From contig NZ_CP034449.1 in the NCBI RefSeq assembly GCF_003952425.1, positions 7,304,001 through 7,368,000 on the forward strand: a stretch of 64,000 nt of DNA, written 5' to 3'. Every line of letters begins with the position of its first letter. The first letter of the stretch is position 1. This DNA comes from Mesorhizobium sp. M2A.F.Ca.ET.046.03.2.1. GTDB taxonomy: Bacteria > Pseudomonadota > Alphaproteobacteria > Rhizobiales > Rhizobiaceae. Below the pieces are notes generated by a model. It had not been told where the DNA came from. It did not search any database and worked only from the letters and a program-made list of their open reading frames with translations. Both the position numbers and the translations under genes were made by a program. Of the stretch, positions 31,758 to 40,341 are shown piece by piece.

Positions 31758-32642
31758 ATGAAACATCTGCTGATCACAAGCATGATCACACTCGGCGTCG
31801 GTTGCGGCGCCGCGATGGCGCAGACCGAATCCGTGCAGCCCAGCGGCGATGCCAACTGCGCCTCGGGCCAGGCCGACTGTAAGACCGGCGGCAAGGCAGG
31901 CGGGCAGGCACAGGGCGAGACGAAATCGAAACCCGAAATGAACGCCCAGGGCAAGGCCAAGATGAAGACCGATGAGCAGGCCCAGGGCCAGGCCGGCGCC
32001 AAGACCGACCAGAACGCCGAGGACAACACCCAGCTCAAGAAGAAGCAGCAGGCCCAGGGCAAGGCCGGCGCCACCACCGAGCAGAACGCTCAAGGCGGCA
32101 ACACCAAGATGCAGGAGCAAAACGCTCAGACTAACACCGGCACGAAGACTGACCAGAATGCCCAGGACAACACACAGTTGAAGAAGAAGCAGCAAGCCCA
32201 GGGCAAGGCCGGCACCACCGACCAGAACGCTCAGACCGGTACCAAGACCGAGCAGAACGCCCAGGGCGGCAACACCAAGATGCAGACCGAGCAGAATGCT
32301 CAGACCAACACCGGCACCAAGACCGAGCAGAATGCCCAGGGCAACACCAATGTCGAGACCGACCAGAACAAGACGGCCTCGATCAACAATGTGACGGTCG
32401 AGCAGAGGACCCAGGTTACCCAGATCATCCACGAGACCAAGGTGGAACCGGTTCGCGACGTCAGCTTCGACATTTCGGTGGGCATCGAGGTGCCGCGGCA
32501 TAAGGTGCGGCTGCACCGCCTGCCGGCCCGCATCGTCAAGATCGTGCCTGCCTATGAGTACTACGAGTATTTCGTGCTGGCCGACGGACGCATCGTCATT
32601 GTCGACCCGGACACTTACAAGATCGTCCTTATCCTGACCTGA
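31758..32642 (+). CDS. DUF1236 protein with long Gln/Asn/Lys repeat domain
   Basis: 294 residues. Signal peptide (MKHLLITSMITLGVGCGAAM); residues ~35-205 are low-complexity repeats rich in Gln, Asn, Thr and Lys, built from units such as TKTDQNAQDNTQLKKKQQAQ and TEQNAQTNTG; residues ~215-294 are a DUF1236 domain (VTQIIHETKVEPVRDVSFDI, final IVIVDPDTYKIVLIL). The repeats are likely disordered and hydrophilic, as in desiccation proteins, but that function is inference. The ribosome site is GAGGAG. A strong terminator follows. Confidence 0.85.
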   Translation: MKHLLITSMITLGVGCGAAMAQTESVQPSGDANCASGQADCKTGGKAGGQAQGETKSKPEMNAQGKAKMKTDEQAQGQAGAKTDQNAEDNTQLKKKQQAQGKAGATTEQNAQGGNTKMQEQNAQTNTGTKTDQNAQDNTQLKKKQQAQGKAGTTDQNAQTGTKTEQNAQGGNTKMQTEQNAQTNTGTKTEQNAQGNTNVETDQNKTASINNVTVEQRTQVTQIIHETKVEPVRDVSFDISVGIEVPRHKVRLHRLPARIVKIVPAYEYYEYFVLADGRIVIVDPDTYKIVLILT

Positions 32643-32662
32643 CAAGAACAGCATCACGAGAG

Positions 32663-32686
32663 AAAGGCCCGCCAGTGCGGGCCTTT
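32663..32686 (+). terminator. Rho-independent terminator
   Basis: AAAGGCCCGC-CAGT-GCGGGCCTTT, 20 bases after the stop of the DUF1236 repeat protein. Confidence 0.8.
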
Positions 32687-32770
32687 GTCGTCCGAGTGCC
32701 GCCGCAGCCCGGAAAACAGCTCGCGCGGCCGACGCATTCCATGAGACGTTGCTTGAATGCCGGGGCCCAT

Positions 32771-32796
32771 GGAACGATCCGGCGCAATTGCCGGTT
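32771..32796 (+). promoter_or_regulatory. EcfG/RpoE2-type promoter, variant (GGAAC-N17-GGTT)
   Basis: GGAAC 32771-32775, GGTT 32793-32796, about 110 bases before the exopolysaccharide-repressor-like gene at 32908. Confidence 0.45.
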
Positions 32797-32907
32797 GCTA
32801 CAAGGAAGTCCTGCTCCCTTGGTCCCTGTCGGAGCGGACAATGGTGCGACAAGGCCGCCGGGCAGATTGTTCAAGCTTGCGGTCCACCCGGAAAAGGTGC
32901 AAGGGTC

Positions 32908-33273
32908 ATGACGGGTAGAGACATGGGCGAGATCGTCGACGACTGGACATGGTCGCGGCGCTCGGTTGGGCAAATGTATTTTCCGCAGTTTCTTGTGGGA
33001 ATGGCGGCGACGCTTCTGGTGGTCCTCGGCTGGACATTCGCGTCCACCGGATCGGTCTGGGCGGCATTGGGCTGGACGGTCCTTGCCGCGGTTATTCTGC
33101 AGGCCGGCTACTTCGCGGCGGTGCTGTGGCTGGTGCATGGCGAGGCCCGCGTGACCGACGAGGCCAAGTCGAGCGACGGCGCCGTCTCGCCCGCCAAATT
33201 GCCTGGCCCGTTCGAGCGGGACGGCATCATCCACGCTCTCATCTCGCTGCTGTTTCCGAAGCTGTTGCCTTAG
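32908..33273 (+). CDS. Exopolysaccharide production repressor-like membrane protein (SyrA/ExoX type)
   Basis: 121 residues. The family core starts at MYFPQFLVGMAATLLVVLGW (ATG 32974 is therefore an alternative start) and has two transmembrane helices, the second in VLAAVILQAGYFAAVLWLVH. Small proteins of this type lower exopolysaccharide production in rhizobia through effects on the polymerisation machinery. The 45-residue C-terminal tail is polar. It may tie envelope polysaccharide to stress through its putative promoter. Confidence 0.72.
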   Translation: MTGRDMGEIVDDWTWSRRSVGQMYFPQFLVGMAATLLVVLGWTFASTGSVWAALGWTVLAAVILQAGYFAAVLWLVHGEARVTDEAKSSDGAVSPAKLPGPFERDGIIHALISLLFPKLLP

Positions 33274-33547
33274 CCGGCCGTAGCCTGCTCGCGAATGGCC
33301 GGCCAGTCGCTTCCCCGGAAGCCGGCGGCAATCCGTTTCGCCCGACACATTGCACGCCTCTGTTCGAGCGCAGCAGCGAGCCCGGGCCAGCCCCGCGTCA
33401 TGCTTCCGAGGCGCGATCAGTTTGGCATTGTCGCCAGCGCCCGTCCGCAACAAAGGTTATTCGGCGCGATGCAAAACGGCCGTCTTGCCGTGCTCTTTGG
33501 TTGGAGGCTCCAGCCCGTCCAGGCCGAAGCCCCTGCTCGCGCGCAAG

Positions 33548-33955
33548 CTAGCGTGCCGCGGCTGGTGAGGCCGAGCGCACCGTCTCCGACGACGAGAAGA
33601 CGACGAAGCCAAAGACCAGCACCGCAGCGGCGACGATCAGCGAGCCTATCGCCACGACCGGTTCGATCTCCGGATGGCCTGCCGCCAGCATCCAGTAGAG
33701 CGCCGGCAGCATGATCACGATGCCGGCCGTATAGAGGCCGTAATGGATCATGGCGATGCGGCGCTCGGCCTTGGCCGGGTTGAGCGCATAATAGCCACCG
33801 AAGATGGCGCTGGTGACCCAGCCTAGAAGGTTGATGTGGGCATGCGCCGGGAAGGCGCCGTGATCGCCCGAAATCGCCATCTGCAGCCCGGCGCCGATGC
33901 CCAGGATGAGAAAGACGATGGCCGTCTTGAAGAAGAGTTCCGATACCCGTGGCAT
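33548..33955 (-). CDS. Four-helix membrane protein with oxidase-like HAHxxLLGW motif
   Basis: 135 residues from ATG 33955 (GGGAGGG upstream). Four transmembrane helices; HGAFPAHAHINLLGWVTSAI around residues 34-53 resembles the haem-binding region of cytochrome oxidase subunit I/NnrS-type proteins. The short length means it is not an oxidase by itself. Haem or copper binding is possible. It is a single gene followed by no clear terminator. Confidence 0.7.
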   Translation of the reverse strand: MPRVSELFFKTAIVFLILGIGAGLQMAISGDHGAFPAHAHINLLGWVTSAIFGGYYALNPAKAERRIAMIHYGLYTAGIVIMLPALYWMLAAGHPEIEPVVAIGSLIVAAAVLVFGFVVFSSSETVRSASPAAAR

Positions 33956-34034
33956 TTCTGTTGTCCCTCCCAATGCCTCTGTGGACCCGACTCTGTGAAG
34001 TCTATATCTAGCCAGCCATATTAGCCATGGCGCA

Positions 34035-34142
34035 CCTAAAGCATGTCTCCCGAAAGTGGGAACCTGTTTGGGGATAAAGACATGCGTAAACCAAAGATCT
34101 GACGCGCATGAGCAAAGCCAAAGGATCGCGACGCGCTTTAGG
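34035..34142. repeat. Rhizobial intergenic element, family 4
   Basis: Ends CCTAAAGC and GCTTTAGG are inverted, with inner GCATGTC/GACATGC and GATCGCGACGCG. This layout is a well-known mobile-like mosaic element in rhizobial genomes. Confidence 0.75.
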
Positions 34143-34592
34143 TCGGTGAAGTCGTCGGACGAAAGCCCCGCGAGGCGGCTTCGCGAAAAAATGGCTCGCT
34201 TCTTTCGAGGAGAGCCAAAAAGGGAGCCGGGCTTGAGATCGGCTCCCATCCAGGTTACCACCTGAATTTCAGACATGCCTAACGTAGCGGAGTGCGGGAT
34301 TTATTCCACCGCGATCGCCGATCAGTCCCGCAAGCTTCGAATCCGCACAGCAGAGCAGGCCTTTCGCCGATCGGGCGCCCGCGAACCTGTGCGCCGACCA
34401 GGACATCCCTTCCCCGCTGGCAGGCGTGCGAACAGCATGCGCTTCAGCGTCCCGAATCCGCTCGAGTTCGCGCAGTTGCGGCGGGCATTTGCGCCCGTTC
34501 GGAACCGGCCCGATGGCGCCTTGCAAGCGCGCGGCATTTGGGCAATGCTCGGATTCGGGGAGTGGTTTCCGTAATTTCGGAAGCACGATTAC
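34143..34592. other. Intergenic region, nothing recognised
   Basis: 450 bases between the family 4 element and the J-domain gene with no plausible frame. Confidence 0.4.
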
Positions 34593-35135
34593 ATGTTCAC
34601 TGACTACTACGAAGTTCTGGAAATAAGCCCGAACGCCAATTCTGAGACAATCGAGCGGATTTTCCGCTATTTTGCTATGCGCTATCATCCCGATAATCGG
34701 GAAACAGGGAATGAATCGCGCTTCAGCGAGATCGTCGAGGCCCACAATACGCTGCGGGATCCAGTCAAGCGGGCCCAGTACGACATCCTCTACCGCGAGC
34801 ATCTGGGCCTTCGCCACGAACTCACGGATGGCGCGCGCGACGGCGGCGGCATGGACAGGGATGCCGTCATCCAGGCCAATTTGCTGTCGCTTCTCTATGT
34901 GCGGCGCCGGCGCGACGTCAACAATCCGGGCATCGGCGACGACGAGCTCGAACGCCTGTCGGGCTGCCCGCGCGAGCACCTTGAATTCCACCTGTGGTAC
35001 CTCAAGGCGAAGGGCTTCATCGGCAGGACCGAGAACGGGACGTTCGCCATCACGGTCGAGGGCATCGACCACGCCGGGAGCAAACAAGGCCGGGACCGCC
35101 CGGACGCCACCCGCCTGCTCGATCACGCCGATTAG
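34593..35135 (+). CDS. J-domain protein
   Basis: 180 residues. Residues 3-68 form a J domain: YYEVLEISPNANSETIERIF, the HPD motif in YHPDN (near residue 32) and FSEIVEAHNTLRDPVKRAQY. The rest lacks the Gly/Phe and zinc domains of DnaJ and instead has a winged-helix-like end (SLLYVRRRRDVNNPGIGDDE, then WYLKAKGFIGRTENGTFAIT). It should stimulate an Hsp70; the C-terminus may target a client or DNA. It is a single gene; its stop codon is inside a decayed family 5 repeat. Confidence 0.85.
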   Translation: MFTDYYEVLEISPNANSETIERIFRYFAMRYHPDNRETGNESRFSEIVEAHNTLRDPVKRAQYDILYREHLGLRHELTDGARDGGGMDRDAVIQANLLSLLYVRRRRDVNNPGIGDDELERLSGCPREHLEFHLWYLKAKGFIGRTENGTFAITVEGIDHAGSKQGRDRPDATRLLDHAD

Positions 35136-35250
35136 AGCGTTTCACCGTTTCAGGGAAAAGGCGAAACGTTGGATCCGTTCGATCGGACAAGGCTGAAGGT
35201 TGCGGCGAAACCGCCGGGCCGAGCGTTCACATTTCCCGGAACTGCCCTCG
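35131..35250. repeat. Decayed family 5 element
   Basis: TTAGAGCGTTTCACCGTTTC and CCCGGAACTGCCCT match the ends of the better-kept copy at 37576-37704. The remaining bases to 35555 hold no gene. Confidence 0.55.
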
Positions 35251-35554
35251 GCCGGACTGCTCCGGCCGGCATCAAAAGCCCGCCGACTGGTGCCTGAACC
35301 AGTGGCGGGCTCGATGAAGGAGCAGCTACATCCCGGGGGAATCGACTGTCGTCTCCTGAACTCCCCATATCTGGGCTCGGTTCCGCTGGGGGGAGCGGAG
35401 CCCGAACCATGCGCCATGGAGGGGCAAGAACAGGGAGCGCAACGATGACATAGGCGCCGTGCGTCGCCGAAGGCAAGACGACTGAGGTCTGACGCGCCGC
35501 CGAAATAGGCCCGGCCTGGCGCGCCGACGGCTTCACGCCGAGGCGGTGCGGACA

Positions 35555-35582
35555 AAAAAGCCGCCGGGCGAGGCCCGGCGGC
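35555..35582 (-). terminator. Rho-independent terminator
   Basis: GCCGCCGGGC-CTC-GCCCGGCGGC on the minus strand is followed by six T residues, 34 bases past the stop of the Gly-rich secreted protein. Confidence 0.85.
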
Positions 35583-35615
35583 GTTTCGTCCACCCTCTGG
35601 TCGGTTCGTTTGGAC

Positions 35616-36386
35616 TTACGGCGTCGTCGTCGCTGCGGCGGCCTGGTCGATCTTGTCGGCAAGCACGCCCTTGGCCCAGTCCGTCACTTCCTGGTCGACC
35701 GGCTTGTTGGCCATGTCTTGCAGGGCGGCGTCCAACGTCGCGTCGTCCGGGGCGGGTGTATTGGTAACCGCGGTTTGGGCATCCGCGACCGCCTGGGTGT
35801 CAGCGGTGATCGCCGCGTTCTGGGCATCGATCTGCGACTGCACATCGGTGATCTGCGCATCGAGAGCCGCCTGCTGTTCGGGCGTGAAGCCCGTCGTGTC
35901 AGTCGCGTTGAGATCGGCGAGCTGCTGGGTGAGATCGGCGAGCTTGTTCTGGTCGGTGGTCAGCTGGGCATTAGCAGCGTCGAGCGCAGCCTGCGCGTTC
36001 TGAGCTGCCGCTGCCGCTGTCACATAGGCCTGGATGCCAGCGAACTTCTTGCTCTTGGAATTCATATAGGCGTTGATGTTGCGCTGCAGCGAGTTCAGCC
36101 GGCCGAGCTTGGCGTGAAGGTTCTTCTCCTTCGGCGTGGCGGCTGTCGTGGTGTCGTCGGTCGCGCTGTCGTCGGTGCCCTTGTTGTGGCCGTGAGCAGA
36201 AGCCGACTTGCCGTGCTCTGCGCCGCTCTTGCCGTTGCCACCGGCATTGCCGCCGCCGTTTCCATTGCCGCCATTGCCGCCGTGGCTACCGCCATTGCCG
36301 CCGCCATGGCCGTTGCCGGCGAGCGCCGGGGCCGCCGCGAGCGCCAGAATGGCAAGGGATGCCAGAAGTGTCTTACGCAATGTCAT
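35616..36386 (-). CDS. Secreted Gly/Asn/His-rich protein with coiled coil
   Basis: 256 residues. Signal peptide (TLRKTLLASLAILALAAAPA); residues ~24-65 a Gly/Asn/His-rich stretch (GNGHGGGNGGSHGGNGGNGN); residues ~90-210 a long Ala/Gln/Asp coiled coil (ALDAANAQLTTDQNKLADLT); and a short helical end. The layout suggests a structural surface or periplasmic protein. No family is recognised. Start ATG 36386; a strong terminator follows the gene. Confidence 0.72.
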   Translation of the reverse strand: MTLRKTLLASLAILALAAAPALAGNGHGGGNGGSHGGNGGNGNGGGNAGGNGKSGAEHGKSASAHGHNKGTDDSATDDTTTAATPKEKNLHAKLGRLNSLQRNINAYMNSKSKKFAGIQAYVTAAAAAQNAQAALDAANAQLTTDQNKLADLTQQLADLNATDTTGFTPEQQAALDAQITDVQSQIDAQNAAITADTQAVADAQTAVTNTPAPDDATLDAALQDMANKPVDQEVTDWAKGVLADKIDQAAAATTTP

Positions 36387-36687
36387 TGTACTTCTCCGCA
36401 GATGAATCGTTACCGTGGCCCAACCGCTAGGCAGCGTCTTATGAGAATTTCCTAACGGCGTCGGATAAACTTTAGGCAATTGCGGTCGCCAAATGAGAGC
36501 ATCGCCGTCATTGCCCCGCACTCTTCCAAAAAATTCCGTTAACTCATTGAAATGACACAGAAATACAAAGGGCCGAGCGCTTTTGGGCCGTTTGGAAAAA
36601 TGAGGGCCCTTGTCTCGCCGGACCATGGTCCCTAGGGGCGCCATTGGGCACGCGAAAGCCCCGCAGGTCGAGCGCGTTCGGGCGCTC

Positions 36688-36712
36688 GGAACACTCCTGC
36701 CCCGCCGGGATT
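36688..36712 (+). promoter_or_regulatory. EcfG/RpoE2-type promoter, variant (GGAAC-N18-TT)
   Basis: GGAAC 36688-36692, TT at 36711-36712, before the small secreted protein at 36752. Confidence 0.4.
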
Positions 36713-36751
36713 AAATGACTGAAGGGACGTTACCTGAAAGGACCAATCGTC

Positions 36752-37045
36752 ATGAAACGCATTCTTCTTGCCGCCGCCCTGCTTGCTCTGTCCGGGGGTC
36801 TGGCGACAGCGCAGTCGGGCACTTCGTCGGGCACTTCGTCGGGTTCTTCATCCACGACGACGATGCCCAGCAGCCAGGACACGGATCAGACCAAAACGAA
36901 CTCGACCAATCCAAACTCGGCGAAGGATTGCGCCCCCGGACAACAGACGACCGGAACCGCGAAGCAGGCAGCCCCTGGACAACAGGACACCAGCGCCAAA
37001 TCGAACGCTCCCGGGCAGATGAAGACGACAGCGGAAGGCTGCTAG
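36752..37045 (+). CDS. Small secreted Ser/Thr/Gln-rich protein (97 aa)
   Basis: The signal peptide (MKRILLAAALLALSGGLATA) has GAAAGGA upstream. The mature part is low-complexity, SGTSSGTSSGSSSTTT, then three APGQ motifs (CAPGQQ, AAPGQQ, NAPGQM) and two Cys residues that could form a disulphide. Such small proteins are common in rhizobia. Function unknown. Confidence 0.7.
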   Translation: MKRILLAAALLALSGGLATAQSGTSSGTSSGSSSTTTMPSSQDTDQTKTNSTNPNSAKDCAPGQQTTGTAKQAAPGQQDTSAKSNAPGQMKTTAEGC

Positions 37046-37115
37046 GGCGTTGCAGCGTCTCTTGAAACGGGGGACCGCCTATCTCCGTTTTAGTGCGGTC
37101 GCGGAGGGGACCGTT

Positions 37116-37400
37116 TCACGCGGCGTCCACGTCGCCGGCGGTGTCCGGCGCCTCGGGCGAGGTATCCGACTCCTCACCCGAGCCGGTCGGAGAGAGCACC
37201 GTCAGATCCATGCGGGCGATGCGGGACGCGGCTTTTCCTTGCGCGTTCGGCTCGCCCGCATTCGTCTCGGAGACCGAGGCCTTTGCAAGGTGGCCGACGC
37301 TTTCCGCGCTCTTGCCCGGGAAGGTTTCCGACGATCCCTGAGGTTTGCTCGAATGATGTACGAGGCCAGCGGAATGCTGGCTTCCGACGGGAGAGGTCAT
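37116..37400 (-). CDS. Hypothetical protein (94 aa)
   Basis: From ATG 37400 (AGGAG seven bases upstream). A polar, likely disordered protein, MTSPVGSQHSAGLVHHSSKP, with a short SESVGH-type central part and an acidic tail (EESDTSPEAPDTAGDVDAA). No signal peptide or family. Confidence 0.5.
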   Translation of the reverse strand: MTSPVGSQHSAGLVHHSSKPQGSSETFPGKSAESVGHLAKASVSETNAGEPNAQGKAASRIARMDLTVLSPTGSGEESDTSPEAPDTAGDVDAA

Positions 37401-37575
37401 GGCTGCGCTCCTGATAGGACGATGGCAAATCCCTAGCATTCGTGGCTGGCGTCAAGCTTGCGACTTTAGAGATTGCTAAGATGATGCGCCGATCAGCCGG
37501 AGTGGATGGGACGGCACGTAGGCCGCCGGCACCACCCGAGGAGACGGGTTTCATGCCCGGTTTGCCCCTGCCCTT

Positions 37576-37704
37576 CTAGAGCTGTTCACCGTTTCACGGA
37601 AACGGCGAACCGCTCTATCTCCTTGTTTTTGCGCAATTCCGAACGGAAGGCTACGGCGAAGACGCCGAGCCTGACCGCTCGCACTTTTCCTGGAATTGCT
37701 CTAG
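37576..37704. repeat. Rhizobial intergenic element, family 5
   Basis: CTAGAGC and GCTCTAG ends with inner CGGAAACGGCGAACCGCTCT and GGAATTGCTC, a pattern found widely between genes of Mesorhizobium. It supplies the stop codon of the truncated tadE copy next to it. Confidence 0.75.
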
Positions 37705-37937
37705 CCGCCGACCAGCGGCACGGTCACGGACGTCGTGTAGTTGATCGGATAATCACTGAAATAGGGGAAGTTGATGACGAAGGCGTAGCTGGCGTTGACA
37801 TGGGCCATGCGGAAGCCGCCGCTCGCCGGATCGATGGTGATCGTGACGTTCACATTTTGCAGGCCGAGCGCCTTCAGCTTCTGCTTCGCAAAAAGGCACA
37901 AATTGGCCGATTCAGTTCCGACTGTTACTGAGGGCAA
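37701..37937 (-). pseudogene. Truncated duplicate of the tadE C-terminus
   Basis: 78 residues of which [20 protein letters not shown] and [15 protein letters not shown] are nearly the same as the end of the adjacent TadE protein (37925-38356). The N-terminal hydrophobic helix is missing, so it cannot be a working pseudopilin. It ends in the family 5 element. It arose from a tandem duplication of the 3' part. Confidence 0.75.
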
Positions 37938-38356
37938 GCTCCTTGCACGCTGTTGAGCAGCGGCACGTTCACCGTGGTCGCATAGTTGACCGGGTACTCG
38001 CTGAAATAGGGGAAGTTGATGACGAACGCGTAGCTGGCGTTGACATGCGCCATGCAGAAGCCGCCGCTCGCCGGATCGGTGGTGATCGTGACGTTGACGT
38101 TCTGCAAGCCGAGCGCCTGCAGCTTCTGGGTCGCGATCGCCTGTATGTCGGCCTGGGTCAGCGTGTTGTTGAGCTGCAGCGAGCGGGCGGAGGCCTCCAG
38201 CGCATAGCGCACGCTGGACTCGGAGTTCATCGACCAGCCGAAGGCGAAGATGCCGAAGAGCAGCATGATCAGGAAAGGCACAATGAGCGCAAACTCGATC
38301 GCGGCGCCGCCAGAGGCGTTGGCGGTAAACGCCTTGGCTCTCTGTTCAGCGGACAC
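37925..38356 (-). CDS. TadE-family pseudopilus assembly protein
   Basis: 143 residues. After a short basic leader comes the TadE motif [20 protein letters not shown] (residues ~17-36), which includes the processing and membrane segment. The body carries the periplasmic domain ([20 protein letters not shown]). TadE-like proteins are minor pseudopilins of Flp pili. It overlaps the next TadE gene's stop by 11 bases, so the three genes on this strand form one operon with the TadG-like gene. Confidence 0.85.
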   Translation of the reverse strand: MSAEQRAKAFTANASGGAAIEFALIVPFLIMLLFGIFAFGWSMNSESSVRYALEASARSLQLNNTLTQADIQAIATQKLQALGLQNVNVTITTDPASGGFCMAHVNASYAFVINFPYFSEYPVNYATTVNVPLLNSVQGACPQ

Positions 38357-38789
38357 GGATCACCTGCTGGTGGCCCATCGCGGTGTCGTGCGGAAAGGGG
38401 CCGAAGGCAAAGGGCGGACTCCAGGTGCCCGAGGCCTGGATCTCGACGAAGATCGTGGGCACTTTCGATCCCGCGCACATGGTCGACGCCGACGCCACTA
38501 CGATCGTCCCGCATTTATAGACGCGATTGACGGTGACCGCCGCGTCCGTAGGCTTTTTCTCCCAACTCGCCAGCGCGGCTGCCCGCGTGCTGCTGTCGTC
38601 GCCGGATCCCGCCAGGACCAGGTTTGCCGCCGTCTTCACACCGGCGCGCATCGAAAGCGAGTTGGTGACGTAGGACCAGCCGTCGACGGTGCCCAGCAGG
38701 GCGACGCACAGCACCGGCAGCACAAGCGCGAATTCGACCGCGGCGGCGCCGGATCGGTCTCTGCGGAAACGGATCGCCGGTGGCTGCAT
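38346..38789 (-). CDS. TadE-family protein, second copy
   Basis: 147 residues with the motif [20 protein letters not shown] (residues 12-31). The Cys pair [16 protein letters not shown] lies in the periplasmic part. It sits five bases after the TadG-like gene. Minor pseudopilin of a Flp/Tad-type system is the expected role, but the Tad secretion ATPase and platform genes are not in the window. Confidence 0.85.
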   Translation of the reverse strand: MQPPAIRFRRDRSGAAAVEFALVLPVLCVALLGTVDGWSYVTNSLSMRAGVKTAANLVLAGSGDDSSTRAAALASWEKKPTDAAVTVNRVYKCGTIVVASASTMCAGSKVPTIFVEIQASGTWSPPFAFGPFPHDTAMGHQQVIRVR

Positions 38790-38794
38790 GGCCG

Positions 38795-40102
38795 CTACTC
38801 GACGAGCACTATGGACGTTGCGGCCGTGATGCCATCCATCCCATAGGCCGTGCAGTCCTGATTGATGGTGGAATTGCCTGACCACTGAACCGTGTCCGCA
38901 ACGACCTGCGTGCAGCCACCCTTGCCGGAGAAATTGCCGAGATAGTTGACCTGCTGCTTGGGGAAGTAGATGGCGCCGGTCAGCAAGGAGGTCGCGGTAC
39001 CGTTGAAGGTGCTCTGTGCCCAGACGCCAGTCCTGTCGCCGTAGAACAGCACACCGGAATAGGTGCCCGAGGTCGGCGCGCTCAGATTCACTGTGGCGTT
39101 GCCGTTCATGCTGACGGTGTTGCTGCCGGACATGAAGATGGTTACGCCGTTGGTGCAAGGGGCGGCGCAGGTGATGACCGCACCCGCGTTGATCTTCAAA
39201 TTCCCCTGGACGACATAGGTCCCGGAAGAGAGCGCGACATTGCCGTTGAGGTTCATGCCACTGCAATAGGTGCCAGGCTGTAGTGTTTGCGTCGTCTTGC
39301 TGGCGTTGACATTCCTGCACGGGTTCGTGACCGCGGGCGCCGGCAGGGAGGAGAAAGGATCGGCGGCCGGCAAGGCCTGTGTGATCTTCGACGCGCATTT
39401 CGTGGTCACCGGGTTGTTCAGCACCATGCCGCCGACCGTGATCAGACAGTCGGCCTTCAGGCTCGCCGAGCCCTGCACCTTGATGGCATCACTGGCGGTC
39501 GAATCGGACATGACGGAGCAGCCGTTAAGATTGACGGTGGTGCTGCCGGAAAAGAGCGCCGCCTGCGCGGCCGAGTTGTTGAGCGCCAGGATGCAAGCGT
39601 AGGAGGCGTCGTTGATCAGGGCCACCGCCCTCGCCCGCTCAGGCACCTTGCTCGATGTGAAGATCGAGGTGAACATCCGGTCCAGTTGCTGGTTGAGGAT
39701 CACCTCGACCGCCTTCTTGGCCGTGTATGCCCCGGATGTCGGCGGCGTGTGCACGGTGATGGTGCCTGTGCCCAGCCCGTTCGAAGTCGCCGATGTCGTG
39801 GCGGCCGCGGTGATGGTAGCCGTGTTGGAGCCCCAGGACTTTTCCACTGCGCCGGCATAAGCCGCCGCATCCGCCGTCGACTGCAGCTTCAGGCTCGAAT
39901 AATACCAGTAGGAGGTCTCGACGCCGAGCCCCGCCCCGCCGACGACGACCGGCAGGGTTAGAGCGAATATGGTCGCGACATTGCCGCCCTTGCCTTCGCA
40001 AAAGCGTCGAATGAAGCGCCGGAAAAAAAGATGTCTGAAGAACCGACCTGAAGAGGCCATGGCCGAGCGCGCCCAAGCTATCCCAGCCATCACATCAATC
40101 AT
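38795..40102 (-). CDS. TadG-like protein with beta-helix-like passenger
   Basis: 435 residues. The N-terminal helix (GGNVATIFALTLPVVVGGAG) with the preceding basic residues is the TadG signature (Flp pilus assembly, VWFA-less form). Residues ~230-430 repeat short beta turns rich in Gly, Asn, Ser and Thr (NLNGNVALSSGTYVVQGNLK, GNATVNLSAPTSGTYSGVLF), a polysaccharide-lyase-like beta-helix. It is the first gene of the tad operon on this strand. The paralogue at 40342 has the same design on the other strand. Confidence 0.82.
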   Translation of the reverse strand: MIDVMAGIAWARSAMASSGRFFRHLFFRRFIRRFCEGKGGNVATIFALTLPVVVGGAGLGVETSYWYYSSLKLQSTADAAAYAGAVEKSWGSNTATITAAATTSATSNGLGTGTITVHTPPTSGAYTAKKAVEVILNQQLDRMFTSIFTSSKVPERARAVALINDASYACILALNNSAAQAALFSGSTTVNLNGCSVMSDSTASDAIKVQGSASLKADCLITVGGMVLNNPVTTKCASKITQALPAADPFSSLPAPAVTNPCRNVNASKTTQTLQPGTYCSGMNLNGNVALSSGTYVVQGNLKINAGAVITCAAPCTNGVTIFMSGSNTVSMNGNATVNLSAPTSGTYSGVLFYGDRTGVWAQSTFNGTATSLLTGAIYFPKQQVNYLGNFSGKGGCTQVVADTVQWSGNSTINQDCTAYGMDGITAATSIVLVE

Positions 40103-40341
40103 TGCCGTATGAACGAATGCCTAATTATTTCGGTCGAGTTGAGCCGGTAGGACCGCAGCGGGACGCCGCCTCCAACTTACGCCGCGCATACTCAGACTTA
40201 AGGCCTACCCGCCCTAGGACTTAAGATGTAACCATCGGTAAAACCTAATATTTTAGCACTTTCTGCATTTTAACTTTTTTGGAAATCGCCCGTAGAGACC
40301 ACACGCATAACACTCTGTGAAATACGACGAGGGCGGGCGCC
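40103..40341. promoter_or_regulatory. Divergent promoter region of two TadG-like genes
   Basis: AT-rich 40230-40290. Two direct copies of ACTTAAG lie at 40196-40202 and 40219-40225. No match to EcfG or CtrA consensus was certain. Confidence 0.4.

Noticed and set aside
32690..32770. Small open frame before the exopolysaccharide-repressor-like gene
   Set aside because: The frame lacks a ribosome site; this stretch more likely holds the leader and promoter.
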